Translations under genes and position numbers: made by a program
NCBI GenBank assembly: GCA_029936705.1
Contig: JAPYSD010000106.1
Coordinates: 1 to 8,982 of the forward strand
Reading direction: 5' to 3'
Source: Croceicoccus sp.
GTDB taxonomy: Bacteria > Pseudomonadota > Alphaproteobacteria > Sphingomonadales > Sphingomonadaceae
DNA length: 8,982 nucleotides
In this document: piece after piece, positions 1 to 6,159 of the stretch
How the letters are laid out: each line of letters opens with the position of its first letter
How positions within the stretch are numbered: the first letter of the stretch is position 1
The notes under the pieces: model-generated
The model's input: the letters and a program-made list of their open reading frames with translations, nothing else
The model's database searches: none
What the model was told of the DNA's origin: nothing

Positions 1-252
1 CGCTGCGGAGTGTGCCACGGCGGCGGCGCGATCGCGGGCGGCACCGCGCCCGATCTGCGCACATCGGGCATCGTGGCATCCGCCGACGCGTTCCACAGCG
101 TCGTGCGCGAAGGCGCGCTTGTCTCGATGGGCATGCCCAAGTTCGGCGAGCTGTCCGAAAGCGATCTGGCTGCGCTGCGCCAGTATATCCGCGACCAGGC
201 CGCGGTTCTGCGCAGCGGCGGCACGGCATCGACCAGCGTGGGCGCGAACTGA
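1..252 (+). CDS. PQQ-dependent quinohaemoprotein dehydrogenase, C-terminal cytochrome c domain (5' truncated by window)
   Basis: Only the last 83 residues are present, read in frame 1 from the window edge to TGA at 250-252. The fragment opens with a haem c attachment motif CGVCH (codons at 4-18), followed by GGxAPDLR and, further on, MGMPKFGELSESDLAALRQYI. The Met in that stretch is the expected sixth haem ligand. This arrangement is typical of the C-terminal cytochrome domain of type II quinohaemoprotein alcohol dehydrogenases, periplasmic enzymes that oxidise alcohols and pass electrons to the respiratory chain. The beta-propeller PQQ domain would lie left of the window and is not seen, so a free-standing cytochrome c remains possible. 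It converges on the VOC gene with a 27-bp gap. Family known; substrate unknown. Confidence 0.75.
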   Translation, partial: RCGVCHGGGAIAGGTAPDLRTSGIVASADAFHSVVREGALVSMGMPKFGELSESDLAALRQYIRDQAAVLRSGGTASTSVGAN

Positions 253-265
253 CCGGTTCGCGCCC
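240..265. terminator. GC-rich hairpin spanning the dehydrogenase stop codon, possible bidirectional terminator
   Basis: GGGCGCGAAC (240-249) pairs perfectly with GTTCGCGCCC (256-265) around a 6-nt loop that contains the TGA stop. It sits between two converging genes only 27 bp apart, where a shared terminator would be expected. There is no T-tract on either strand, so intrinsic termination is uncertain. It could instead act as an mRNA-stabilising 3' hairpin or be a chance GC-rich fold. Confidence 0.3.
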
Positions 266-279
266 CGCCGATTCCCTGC

Positions 280-813
280 TCACATACTTGCAGTGCGCGT
301 CTTCCCGTCCCAGTCGCGCGCGGCGCGCTTCATCTTGTCCAGCGCTTCCAGCATGGCGGGGCGCGGGTCGATCATCTCGATGATGGTGCCGGGCAGCGCA
401 TCCGCCGGTTCCAGATAGCCAAAGCGCGAGAACGGCAGCTCGCCTTCCAGCACCACCTTCATCCCCGCCTCCTTCGCGGCGGCCAGCTGTTCGTCCAGCC
501 GGTCGGTAAAGGTGCCTAGGTGATGCACGCCGCTATGCCCCGCTTCCAGGAAATCGCGATAGGTCGACGGCGCGGGGCCCGGCTCGATCAGTTCGATCAT
601 CATGTCCCCGCTATAGGCGACCGCCACGGCCTTATAGACCGGCGCATCGACCGCGAGGTCCTGTCCGTCGGCGCGCACCCATTCGAACGGCAGCGGCACC
701 GGAAAGTGGAAGAACGGCCCCACCCCCAGCACCTGCGTCCAGTAGTCGATGTGTTTTTCGATCTCTTCCACGACATAGGCGATCTGGAACACATTCCCGA
801 AATTGCGGCTCAT
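280..813 (-). CDS. VOC superfamily (glyoxalase-fold) protein
   Basis: A 177-residue protein with the paired beta-alpha-beta-beta-beta modules of the vicinal oxygen chelate fold: FQIAYVVEEIEKHIDYW at the N-terminus, MMIELIEP in mid-protein, GVHHLGTFTDRLDEQL, and GTIIEMIDPRP near the C-terminus. Plausible metal ligands are Gln10, Glu74, His98 (or His97) and Glu146. The Q-E-H-E order is the one used by human glyoxalase I, so replacement of the usual first His by Gln need not abolish metal binding. The start is ATG at 813, because AAGGAG (822-827) lies 8 nt upstream; the frame is open to 993 but lacks such a site there. It is divergent from the Rieske gene and shares an operator-like palindrome with it. 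The role could be isomerase, epimerase, lyase or dioxygenase; the sequence does not decide. Confidence 0.85.
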   Translation of the reverse strand: MSRNFGNVFQIAYVVEEIEKHIDYWTQVLGVGPFFHFPVPLPFEWVRADGQDLAVDAPVYKAVAVAYSGDMMIELIEPGPAPSTYRDFLEAGHSGVHHLGTFTDRLDEQLAAAKEAGMKVVLEGELPFSRFGYLEPADALPGTIIEMIDPRPAMLEALDKMKRAARDWDGKTRTASM

Positions 814-1013
814 CGCGTCCTCTCCTTGCTTGGTGGCCCGTAAAGCATGCATTCGTCGCATGTCGGTCGAATCCACTTGCAAACATTCATGCATGTCTTT
901 TTTATAGGAGTCGATCCGCAGTTTCGCGCGCCGGCGCATCGGACCCATCCGATACGGCGGCCCGGCAGGCGGACAGCACAACAAGGCCGGCAATGCCCGG
1001 ACAGGAGGATGCC
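814..1013. promoter_or_regulatory. Divergent VOC / Rieske promoter region
   Basis: This 200-bp non-coding gap serves both divergent genes. It holds the operator-like palindrome at 881-898, a T-run continuing into TTTATAGG (901-908) and an upstream TTGCAA (877-882). Together these could form a weak sigma70-like promoter toward the Rieske gene with the palindrome between -35 and -10, but spacing (18-20 nt) and the -10 match are poor. The Rieske Shine-Dalgarno AGGAGG is at 1003-1008. No RNA gene or further ORF is evident. Confidence 0.5.
881..898. promoter_or_regulatory. Operator-like palindrome, copy 1 (VOC/Rieske)
   Basis: AAACATTCATGCATGTCT matches the two sites beside tetR at 15 of 18 (copy 3) and 14 of 18 positions (copy 4). 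Its core ACATtCATGcATGT is symmetric at 12 of 14 positions. The location in a divergent promoter and the match to sites flanking tetR suggest it is bound by the TetR protein of this cluster (inference). Confidence 0.6.
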
Positions 1014-2363
1014 ATGAAACTGGATACCGAATTGTGGGACATCCACGTCGGAACGCCCCACCCCTTCAACAACCGCGCCCCGCGCATCGACAACGGTGCC
1101 GGACGTCCCGATCCCGATCGCTATCACACCCGTGAATTCGCGCGCGAGGAATGGGACAAGGTCTTCGCGAAAAGCTGGCTGATCGCCTGCCCCGAGGCTG
1201 ACGTGCCCGAAGCGGGCGACCTCGTCCGGTTCGACATCGGCGATGAAAGCTTCATCATCGTGCGCGGCGACGACGACGTGGTCCGCGCGCATTACAACGT
1301 GTGCCCTCACCGTGGCAGCCGGCTGGTGTTGTCCGATTTCAGCACGCTGTCGAACTTCACCTGCCCGTTCCACAGCTGGAAATTCGACCTTGAGGGCCAC
1401 AATATCGAGGTCACGGACGAGAACACGTTCCAGCCCGACGTATTATGCCACGACCGCGACCTTACCTCGGTCCGGTGCGAGACGGCGGCGGGGCTGGTGT
1501 TCATCTCGATGGACCCCGACGTCATCCCGCTCGACGAATATCTCGGGCCGCTGAAGGCGCAGCTGGAGCTGTACAAGATCGACAGCATGTATGTCGTGCA
1601 GCACCGCCAGTCCGACTGGGGCGCCAACTGGAAGGGCGGCGTCGATGCCTTTGCCGAAACCTATCACCTCCACGCGGTCCATCCGCAGACCCAGTGCCTG
1701 ATGGACGACCGCACGCAGATCGACCTCTATCCCAATGGGATGAGCCGGCAGTTCGTCCCCTTCGCGCAGCCCAGTCGCCGTTACCAGGACCAGGAAACGG
1801 TCAACGACGGGATCAAGATGATGCTGTCCGACGCCGGGATCGACCCCGAGGATTTCGACGGCAGCGCGCAGGAAACCCGCCGCGCGGTGCAGCTGGCCAA
1901 ACGCAAGCGTTCGGACGAGCTGGACCTGGGCTATGACCGGTTCAGCGATACGCAGCTGTCGGATTCCACCGTCTATTCGGTGTTCCCCAACGCGCAGATC
2001 GGCTGCCACCCCGAAGCGGTGTTCCTGCACCGTTTCCTGCCCAATGCGGACGATCCGAACCGTTTCACCTATGACACGCTGATCCTCTACAAGCATGTCG
2101 AGGCGCCGGGTTACAGCGCCCCTGCGTGGATGGGGCTGGGCGAAACCGACCTGTCGGGCAAGACCCGGCCTGAAATCGTGCGCACCGGCATCGGCGAGCC
2201 TCCGGGCCTGGGCGAAGTGCTGGACCAGGACAGCGAACTGCTGCCCATCGTGCAGGCGGGCGCCCGCTCGCGCGGCTTCCGCGGCCCGCTGTGGAGCGAG
2301 CAGGAAGCGCGGCTGCGCCACTTCCACAAGGAAATCGACCGCTACATGGACGGCGAAAAGTAA
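1014..2363 (+). CDS. Rieske non-haem iron oxygenase, alpha (catalytic) subunit
   Basis: A 449-residue aromatic-ring-hydroxylating dioxygenase alpha subunit. The N-terminal Rieske [2Fe-2S] domain has C97-P-H99-R and C117-P-F-H120-S-W as cluster ligands. The catalytic domain carries EtYHlhavH, where Glu215, His218 and His223 align with the usual D-x2-H-x4-H. His218 and His223 would bind the mononuclear iron, and Glu replaces the common bridging Asp, as in carnitine oxygenase CntA-type enzymes. The start is ATG 1014, 5 nt after a perfect AGGAGG (1003-1008); the in-frame ATG at 993 lies upstream of that site and is not favoured. No beta subunit, ferredoxin or reductase is in the window, so electrons must come from elsewhere. 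The substrate is unknown; hydroxylation or O/N-demethylation are both possible. Transcription likely starts in the operator-bearing gap shared with the VOC gene. Confidence 0.92.
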   Translation: MKLDTELWDIHVGTPHPFNNRAPRIDNGAGRPDPDRYHTREFAREEWDKVFAKSWLIACPEADVPEAGDLVRFDIGDESFIIVRGDDDVVRAHYNVCPHRGSRLVLSDFSTLSNFTCPFHSWKFDLEGHNIEVTDENTFQPDVLCHDRDLTSVRCETAAGLVFISMDPDVIPLDEYLGPLKAQLELYKIDSMYVVQHRQSDWGANWKGGVDAFAETYHLHAVHPQTQCLMDDRTQIDLYPNGMSRQFVPFAQPSRRYQDQETVNDGIKMMLSDAGIDPEDFDGSAQETRRAVQLAKRKRSDELDLGYDRFSDTQLSDSTVYSVFPNAQIGCHPEAVFLHRFLPNADDPNRFTYDTLILYKHVEAPGYSAPAWMGLGETDLSGKTRPEIVRTGIGEPPGLGEVLDQDSELLPIVQAGARSRGFRGPLWSEQEARLRHFHKEIDRYMDGEK

Positions 2364-2366
2364 CGC

Positions 2367-2405
2367 AAAAAAAGGGGGGAGCCATCCGTTGCGGATGGCT
2401 CCCCC
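2367..2405 (-). terminator. Strong Rho-independent terminator for the minus-strand operon
   Basis: A perfect 14-bp stem, GGGGGAGCCATCCG (2375-2388) with CGGATGGCTCCCCC (2392-2405), closes a 3-nt loop. On the minus strand the stem is followed by a run of seven T (complement of A 2367-2373), the classic intrinsic form, 22 bp beyond the SDR stop. On the plus strand it begins 11 bp after the Rieske stop but has no T-tract, so termination of the Rieske transcript there would be weaker. It insulates the two converging units. Confidence 0.9.
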
Positions 2406-2427
2406 AGATTCTGCCGGCAGGCAAAAT

Positions 2428-3183
2428 TCAGAACGGGCGGATCGTCACCGCATTGTCGACCACCATCTCGGCCCCGTTCACGAAACGCGATTCATCCGAA
2501 GCCAGATACAGCACCATCATCGCGATATCGCGCGGGTGGCCGGGAGAGCCGGGGGGCAGCACGCCCTCGACCGGGATGTCCTTCGCCTCGCGGCTTTCGG
2601 CGGTCTGGACCATCGGCGTCTCGATCGCGCCGGGGTGCACCGAATTGCAGCGGATCGCATAGCCCTTTTCCTGGCACATCACCGCGACCGACTTGGTCAG
2701 CGCGCGCACCGCGCCCTTGGCCGCGGAATAGGCGAAGAAGATCGGATAGCCGAGCAGCGCGCCCGTCGACGACATGTTGACGATGGATCCGCCATCGCCC
2801 TTGTTCATCAGCGGGATCGCGTATTTGCAGCCCAGGAACACACCGTCGCTCATCACCGAGTTGACCCAGCGATATTGCTCGAGGCTGGTATCCTCGACAT
2901 CGGCGTTCAGCACCACGCCCGCATTGTTGACCAGGATGTCGAGCCGCCCGTAACGCTCCTCGATCGCGCGCATCACCGCGGTCCAGTCGTCTTCCGACGC
3001 GACATCGTGGCGCAGCGCCATCGCATCGTTCCCGATCTCGTCCGCCAGCGCCTGCGCGGCCTTTTCGTTGACGTCGGACACGATCACTTTCGCGCCTTCG
3101 GCTGCCAGCACGCGGCAATCCTCCGCCCCCAGTCCCGAAGCCCCGCCCGTGACCAGTGCAACCTTGCCTTCGACGCGTCCCAT
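2428..3183 (-). CDS. Classical SDR-family NAD(P)-dependent oxidoreductase
   Basis: A 251-residue short-chain dehydrogenase/reductase of the usual length with all hallmark motifs: cofactor motif TGGASGLG (12-19), Asp37 at the end of beta-2 (favouring NAD over NADP), NNAG (86-89), catalytic Ser139 in VNMSSTG, and Tyr152/Lys156 in YSAAK. Pro184-Gly185 follow as usual. The start is ATG 3183, with AAGGAG (3190-3195) 6 nt upstream; an upstream in-frame ATG at 3216 would overlap the preceding gene by 14 nt and has no good site. It is the last gene of the minus-strand operon, 19 bp after the enoyl-CoA hydratase and before the strong terminator. In this setting a 3-hydroxyacyl-CoA or hydroxysteroid-type alcohol dehydrogenase role is likely (inference). 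Confidence 0.93.
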   Translation of the reverse strand: MGRVEGKVALVTGGASGLGAEDCRVLAAEGAKVIVSDVNEKAAQALADEIGNDAMALRHDVASEDDWTAVMRAIEERYGRLDILVNNAGVVLNADVEDTSLEQYRWVNSVMSDGVFLGCKYAIPLMNKGDGGSIVNMSSTGALLGYPIFFAYSAAKGAVRALTKSVAVMCQEKGYAIRCNSVHPGAIETPMVQTAESREAKDIPVEGVLPPGSPGHPRDIAMMVLYLASDESRFVNGAEMVVDNAVTIRPF

Positions 3184-3202
3184 TCCTCTCTCCTTCATCG
3201 TG

Positions 3203-3973
3203 TTATCCGTTGTCATATCTCGCGCCGCGGCCCTGCGCGAACGCGCTCACGCCCTCGCGCGCATCGGCGGAACCCAGCGTCGCATCGCCGAACCGCCTTC
3301 CGAAACGCAGCGCCGTCTCCTCGGGCATGGCACGGCTTGCATCATATAGCGCCAAGGCGTGCCCGATCGCGTCCCAACTGTGCTCCAGCATGGCCTCGAC
3401 CACGGCGCAGGCGCGCCCCAGCAGGGCGTCCGCCTCGCAAATCTCGGTCACCAGGCCCAGCTGGTGCATCCGGTCCGCCGGCAAGGGCTCTCCCGTCAGC
3501 ACCATCGCCAGCCCCGCCGCGCGCGGCAGCTGGCGCGCGATCCGCTGCACCCCGCCCGCATAGGCGAACAGGCCGCGCTTCACCTCGGACAGCCCGAACA
3601 CCGCGTGCGGCGCGGCGAACACCATGTCGCAGGCCAGCACGATCTCGAAGCCGCCCGCGACCGCCGCGCCATTGACGACGGCGATCAGCGGCTTGGTCCG
3701 CTGGCGCTGCGTAATCCCGCCAAAGCCGCGCCCGGGGATCAGCCCCTTGCCGACGCCGGTTTCGGCGGCTTCCTTCATGTCCATGCCTGCGCAGAACACG
3801 CGCCCGCCGCTGGCGGTCAGCATGACCGCGCCGACCGCGGGATCGTCCTCGGCCCGCGTCAACGCCTCGTCCAGCGCGGCGCTGGTGGCCGCGTCCAGCG
3901 CGTTGGCGCGCTCCGGCCGGTCGATCGTCAGCAGGCAGATCGCGCCGCGGCGTTCCTCGATCAGCCCCGCCAC
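3203..3973 (-). CDS. Enoyl-CoA hydratase/isomerase family (crotonase) protein
   Basis: A 256-residue crotonase-fold protein. The N-terminal CLLTIDRPERANALD is typical of the family. The first oxyanion-hole segment is CAGMD (61-65) and the second is AVAGGFE (105-110, GG at 107-108). Both general acid/base glutamates of true hydratases appear present: Glu110 in GGFE and Glu130 in GLSEVKRG. It probably hydrates a 2-enoyl-CoA for the SDR that follows it. The start is uncertain. GTG 3973, 4 bp after the upstream stop, gives the usual N-terminal length and is used here. GTG 3991 (262 residues, overlapping the upstream SDR by 14 bp) is an alternative. Neither has a clear Shine-Dalgarno, so translational coupling to the upstream gene is likely. 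Confidence 0.9.
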   Translation of the reverse strand: MAGLIEERRGAICLLTIDRPERANALDAATSAALDEALTRAEDDPAVGAVMLTASGGRVFCAGMDMKEAAETGVGKGLIPGRGFGGITQRQRTKPLIAVVNGAAVAGGFEIVLACDMVFAAPHAVFGLSEVKRGLFAYAGGVQRIARQLPRAAGLAMVLTGEPLPADRMHQLGLVTEICEADALLGRACAVVEAMLEHSWDAIGHALALYDASRAMPEETALRFGRRFGDATLGSADAREGVSAFAQGRGARYDNG

Positions 3974-3977
3974 GATG

Positions 3978-4883
3978 TCAGGCCGCCCCACCCTCGTCGA
4001 AATAGTCGGGCATGCCGCCGGGCCACACCACGCCCCACTGGGCCTGCCCGCCGTCGATGATGATCAGGTCGCCATTGATGAAATCGGCAGCGGGCGAGGC
4101 CAGGTACATCACCTGCTCGGCCACGTCCCACGCATTGCCGCGCGCCTTCATCGGGTTCGCCTTGTGGAACCGCTTCAGCGCTTCCTCGGGATACATGGCG
4201 AAACCCTCGGTCTCGATCACGCCGGGGCCGATGCAGTTCACGCGGATATTGTGCGGCGCCCACTCGGTAGCGACGGTCTTGGACAAATAGATCACCCCGG
4301 CGCGCGCCGCGCAGGTATGCGCCGCCTGCGGCATGCCGCGTTCGACATTGGCGACGATATTGATGACGTGGCCCTTGCGCCCGTCGCTGCGCCAGCGGCG
4401 CGCGGCCTCCTGCATCATCCACCAGGTGCCGTTGAGATTGGTGTCGATCACCGCGTTCCACCCCTTGCGGGTGAAATCGATGGCGTCCTGCGGGAACTGC
4501 CCGCCCGCGTTGTTGACCAGCGTGTCGATGCCGCCGGTCCTGTCCGAGAATTCGCCGATCATCGCCTCGACCGCGTCGGGTTCGCGGATATTGGTGGTAT
4601 AGCAGTGGATCTCGCGCCCGGTCGCCTCGGCAATGGCGTCGCGGGTGCGCTCCAGCTTTTCGGCGGTGCGGCCGCAGATCGCGACCGTCGCGCCCAGCCT
4701 GGTGGCCAGGAACGCCATCGCCTTGCCCATGCCGCTGCCCCCGCCAGAGATCAGCATGACATGCCCCTTCAGCAGGTCGCTGCGGAACACGGTGGGCATG
4801 GAGGCGAGGCCTTCCTCGGTCAGCCCCCGCTTGGGCCGGGTGGGATCGTCGGGATCGGGCCGGAATATCCGTGGTTCGTTCAC
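3978..4883 (-). CDS. SDR-family oxidoreductase, PECR/DECR-like (probable enoyl- or dienoyl-CoA reductase)
   Basis: A 301-residue SDR with ISGGGSGMG (cofactor loop, 45-53), Arg72 after beta-2 (favouring NADPH) and NNAG (124-127). The usual Ser and YxxxK are absent: the region reads NIVANVERGMPQAAHTCAARAGV, with Thr190 and Arg194 at the Tyr and Lys positions. The same H-S/T-x-A-A-R-A-G-V pattern occurs in peroxisomal trans-2-enoyl-CoA reductase (PECR), and mitochondrial 2,4-dienoyl-CoA reductase also lacks the standard Tyr. This is therefore a subfamily trait, not decay. A 28-residue extension precedes MPTVFRSDLLKG. The start is GTG 4883, with AGAGGA (4889-4894) 5 nt upstream. It heads a three-gene unit with the hydratase and classical SDR and has an operator-like palindrome 92 bp upstream. 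Confidence 0.88.
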   Translation of the reverse strand: MNEPRIFRPDPDDPTRPKRGLTEEGLASMPTVFRSDLLKGHVMLISGGGSGMGKAMAFLATRLGATVAICGRTAEKLERTRDAIAEATGREIHCYTTNIREPDAVEAMIGEFSDRTGGIDTLVNNAGGQFPQDAIDFTRKGWNAVIDTNLNGTWWMMQEAARRWRSDGRKGHVINIVANVERGMPQAAHTCAARAGVIYLSKTVATEWAPHNIRVNCIGPGVIETEGFAMYPEEALKRFHKANPMKARGNAWDVAEQVMYLASPAADFINGDLIIIDGGQAQWGVVWPGGMPDYFDEGGAA

Positions 4884-4975
4884 TGTCGTCCTCTCAAGCC
4901 GATGCAGCGCCCGTCATGCCGATCGCCGTCCTTCAAGCCATGGTGTCAAAACCGGATGCGCCATGGCAAGATAAA

Positions 4976-4993
4976 AAACAAGCACGCATGTAT
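4976..4993. promoter_or_regulatory. Operator-like palindrome, copy 2 (upstream of PECR-like SDR operon)
   Basis: AAACAAGCACGCATGTAT lies in the 121-bp gap between the thiolase-like gene and the PECR-like SDR. It shares 14 of 18 positions with copy 3 and keeps the invariant AAACA, CA, C and TGT. Flanking A-runs and T-runs extend the symmetry (AAAAA...TTTTT). It implies that the last three genes of the minus-strand block have their own regulated promoter. No convincing -35/-10 pair could be placed with it. The rest of the gap (4884-5004) shows nothing else of note. Confidence 0.5.
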
Positions 4994-5004
4994 TTTTCCG
5001 ATGT

Positions 5005-6159
5005 TCAGACCGTGCCCAGCGAGCCGAGCACCACGCTGGCTTGGCTGGACAACGTGCCGCCATTGGCATGGGCCAGCGCGATATCGACCTTGCCGATGTC
5101 GTTCGCGCCCTCGCCCCGAATCTGGCGCACGGCCTCGGTCATGGCGAACAGGCCGTACATGCCGGGATGGCCATAGGCGAGCCCGCCGCCATTGGTGTTG
5201 ACCGCCAGGCGGCCGCCGGGCGCGATGCCGCCGTCCGCGACGAAGGGCCCGCCCTCGCCCTTGGCGCAAAAGCCCAGGTCCTCCAGGAACAGGATCGTGT
5301 TGATCGTGAACGCATCGTAAAGCTGCACCACGTCCACGTCGGCAGGCCCGATACCCGCCGCGCGATAGGCGCGCGGCCCCGATTCGGCGGCTGCGGTGGT
5401 GGTCAGGTCGCCCGACTGCGATACCGAATTGTACCAGGTCGCCGCGGCAGCCCCCAGCACCGGTACCGCGGGCCTGCGCAGGTCGCGCGCCCGCTCGGTC
5501 GAGGTGACGACCAGCGCCGCGCCGCCATCGGTGACGAGGCAGCAGTCGAACTTGCCCAGCGGGCTGCTGATGATGCGCGCGTCCAGGCATTGCCGGATGG
5601 TCAGCGGTTCGCGCATGAACGCCTCGGGGTTGCCGGCCGCCCATTGCCGCGCGGCGACCGCCACCTCGGCCAGCTGTTCGCGCGTGGTGCCGTATTCGTG
5701 CATGTGCCGCGCCGCCGCCAGCGCATAGGCGGACACCGGGAAGATCGCGCTCGCCATCGCGTCCCACTCGTTCCAGCCCGCCGGGGTCGACAGCCGCCCC
5801 GCGCCGCTGCGCTGGTTCGAACCATAGGCGATCAGCGCCGTGTCGAACGCGCCCGCCGCGATGCCGTGGCAGGCGGTGATCAGATGGCTCATGAACGACG
5901 ATCCGCCGGTGCGGTTGTTGTCGGTGAAACGCGGATTGATACCGAGATATTCGGCAAAGCTCAGGCCCGCGAACAGGTCGCCCGGCAGGCAGCCGAACAC
6001 CGCGTCGACATCGCCCGCCGCCAGACCGGCATCGTCCAGCGCGTCCAGCGCGGCGCGCATCGCGATCTCCATCGCGCTATGCCCGGGACATTCGCCCACG
6101 CCAAAGGTCGCCGCCCCGGCGATGGCGCAATGCCCGCGGGGGAATTGCCCGGCGGTCAC
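5005..6159 (-). CDS. Thiolase-superfamily protein lacking the catalytic cysteines (candidate retro-aldolase subunit)
   Basis: A 384-residue thiolase-fold protein of the SCP2-thiolase/lipid-transfer type. The nucleophile loop reads DNNRTGGSSFMSH (80-92) with no Cys where thiolases carry theirs. The C-terminal catalytic Cys loop is replaced by AHANGGTLSSQA (363-374). The GHP motif is kept (His331 in YGHPGMYG), and the usual HEAF/HDAF motif is YDAF (Tyr281). Thiolytic or Claisen chemistry is therefore unlikely. Steroid side-chain aldolases such as Ltp2, which also work with a DUF35 partner, show similar loss of the Cys with tyrosines in the remodelled site. The start is GTG 6159, overlapping the DUF35 stop as GTGA; the frame is open further upstream but that part is shadow. 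It probably acts as a complex with the preceding DUF35 protein. Aldolase function is inferred; a non-catalytic CoA-ester binder is the alternative. Confidence 0.85.
   Translation of the reverse strand: MTAGQFPRGHCAIAGAATFGVGECPGHSAMEIAMRAALDALDDAGLAAGDVDAVFGCLPGDLFAGLSFAEYLGINPRFTDNNRTGGSSFMSHLITACHGIAAGAFDTALIAYGSNQRSGAGRLSTPAGWNEWDAMASAIFPVSAYALAAARHMHEYGTTREQLAEVAVAARQWAAGNPEAFMREPLTIRQCLDARIISSPLGKFDCCLVTDGGAALVVTSTERARDLRRPAVPVLGAAAATWYNSVSQSGDLTTTAAAESGPRAYRAAGIGPADVDVVQLYDAFTINTILFLEDLGFCAKGEGGPFVADGGIAPGGRLAVNTNGGGLAYGHPGMYGLFAMTEAVRQIRGEGANDIGKVDIALAHANGGTLSSQASVVLGSLGTV

Noticed and set aside
993..1013. Upstream ATG start (993) for the Rieske gene
   Set aside because: The perfect AGGAGG lies between it and ATG 1014, which is the correctly spaced start.
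2095..3675. Long plus-strand open frame (526 codons) across the SDR and hydratase genes
   Set aside because: Its product is a low-complexity Arg/Ala/Pro/His-rich sequence with no recognisable motif, lying antisense to genes with complete family motifs; typical of GC-rich DNA.
4944..4949. TTGACA on the minus strand upstream of the PECR-like SDR as a -35 box
   Set aside because: No acceptable -10 sequence follows at 16-18 nt, and it lies downstream of the operator-like palindrome, so it was not called as a promoter.
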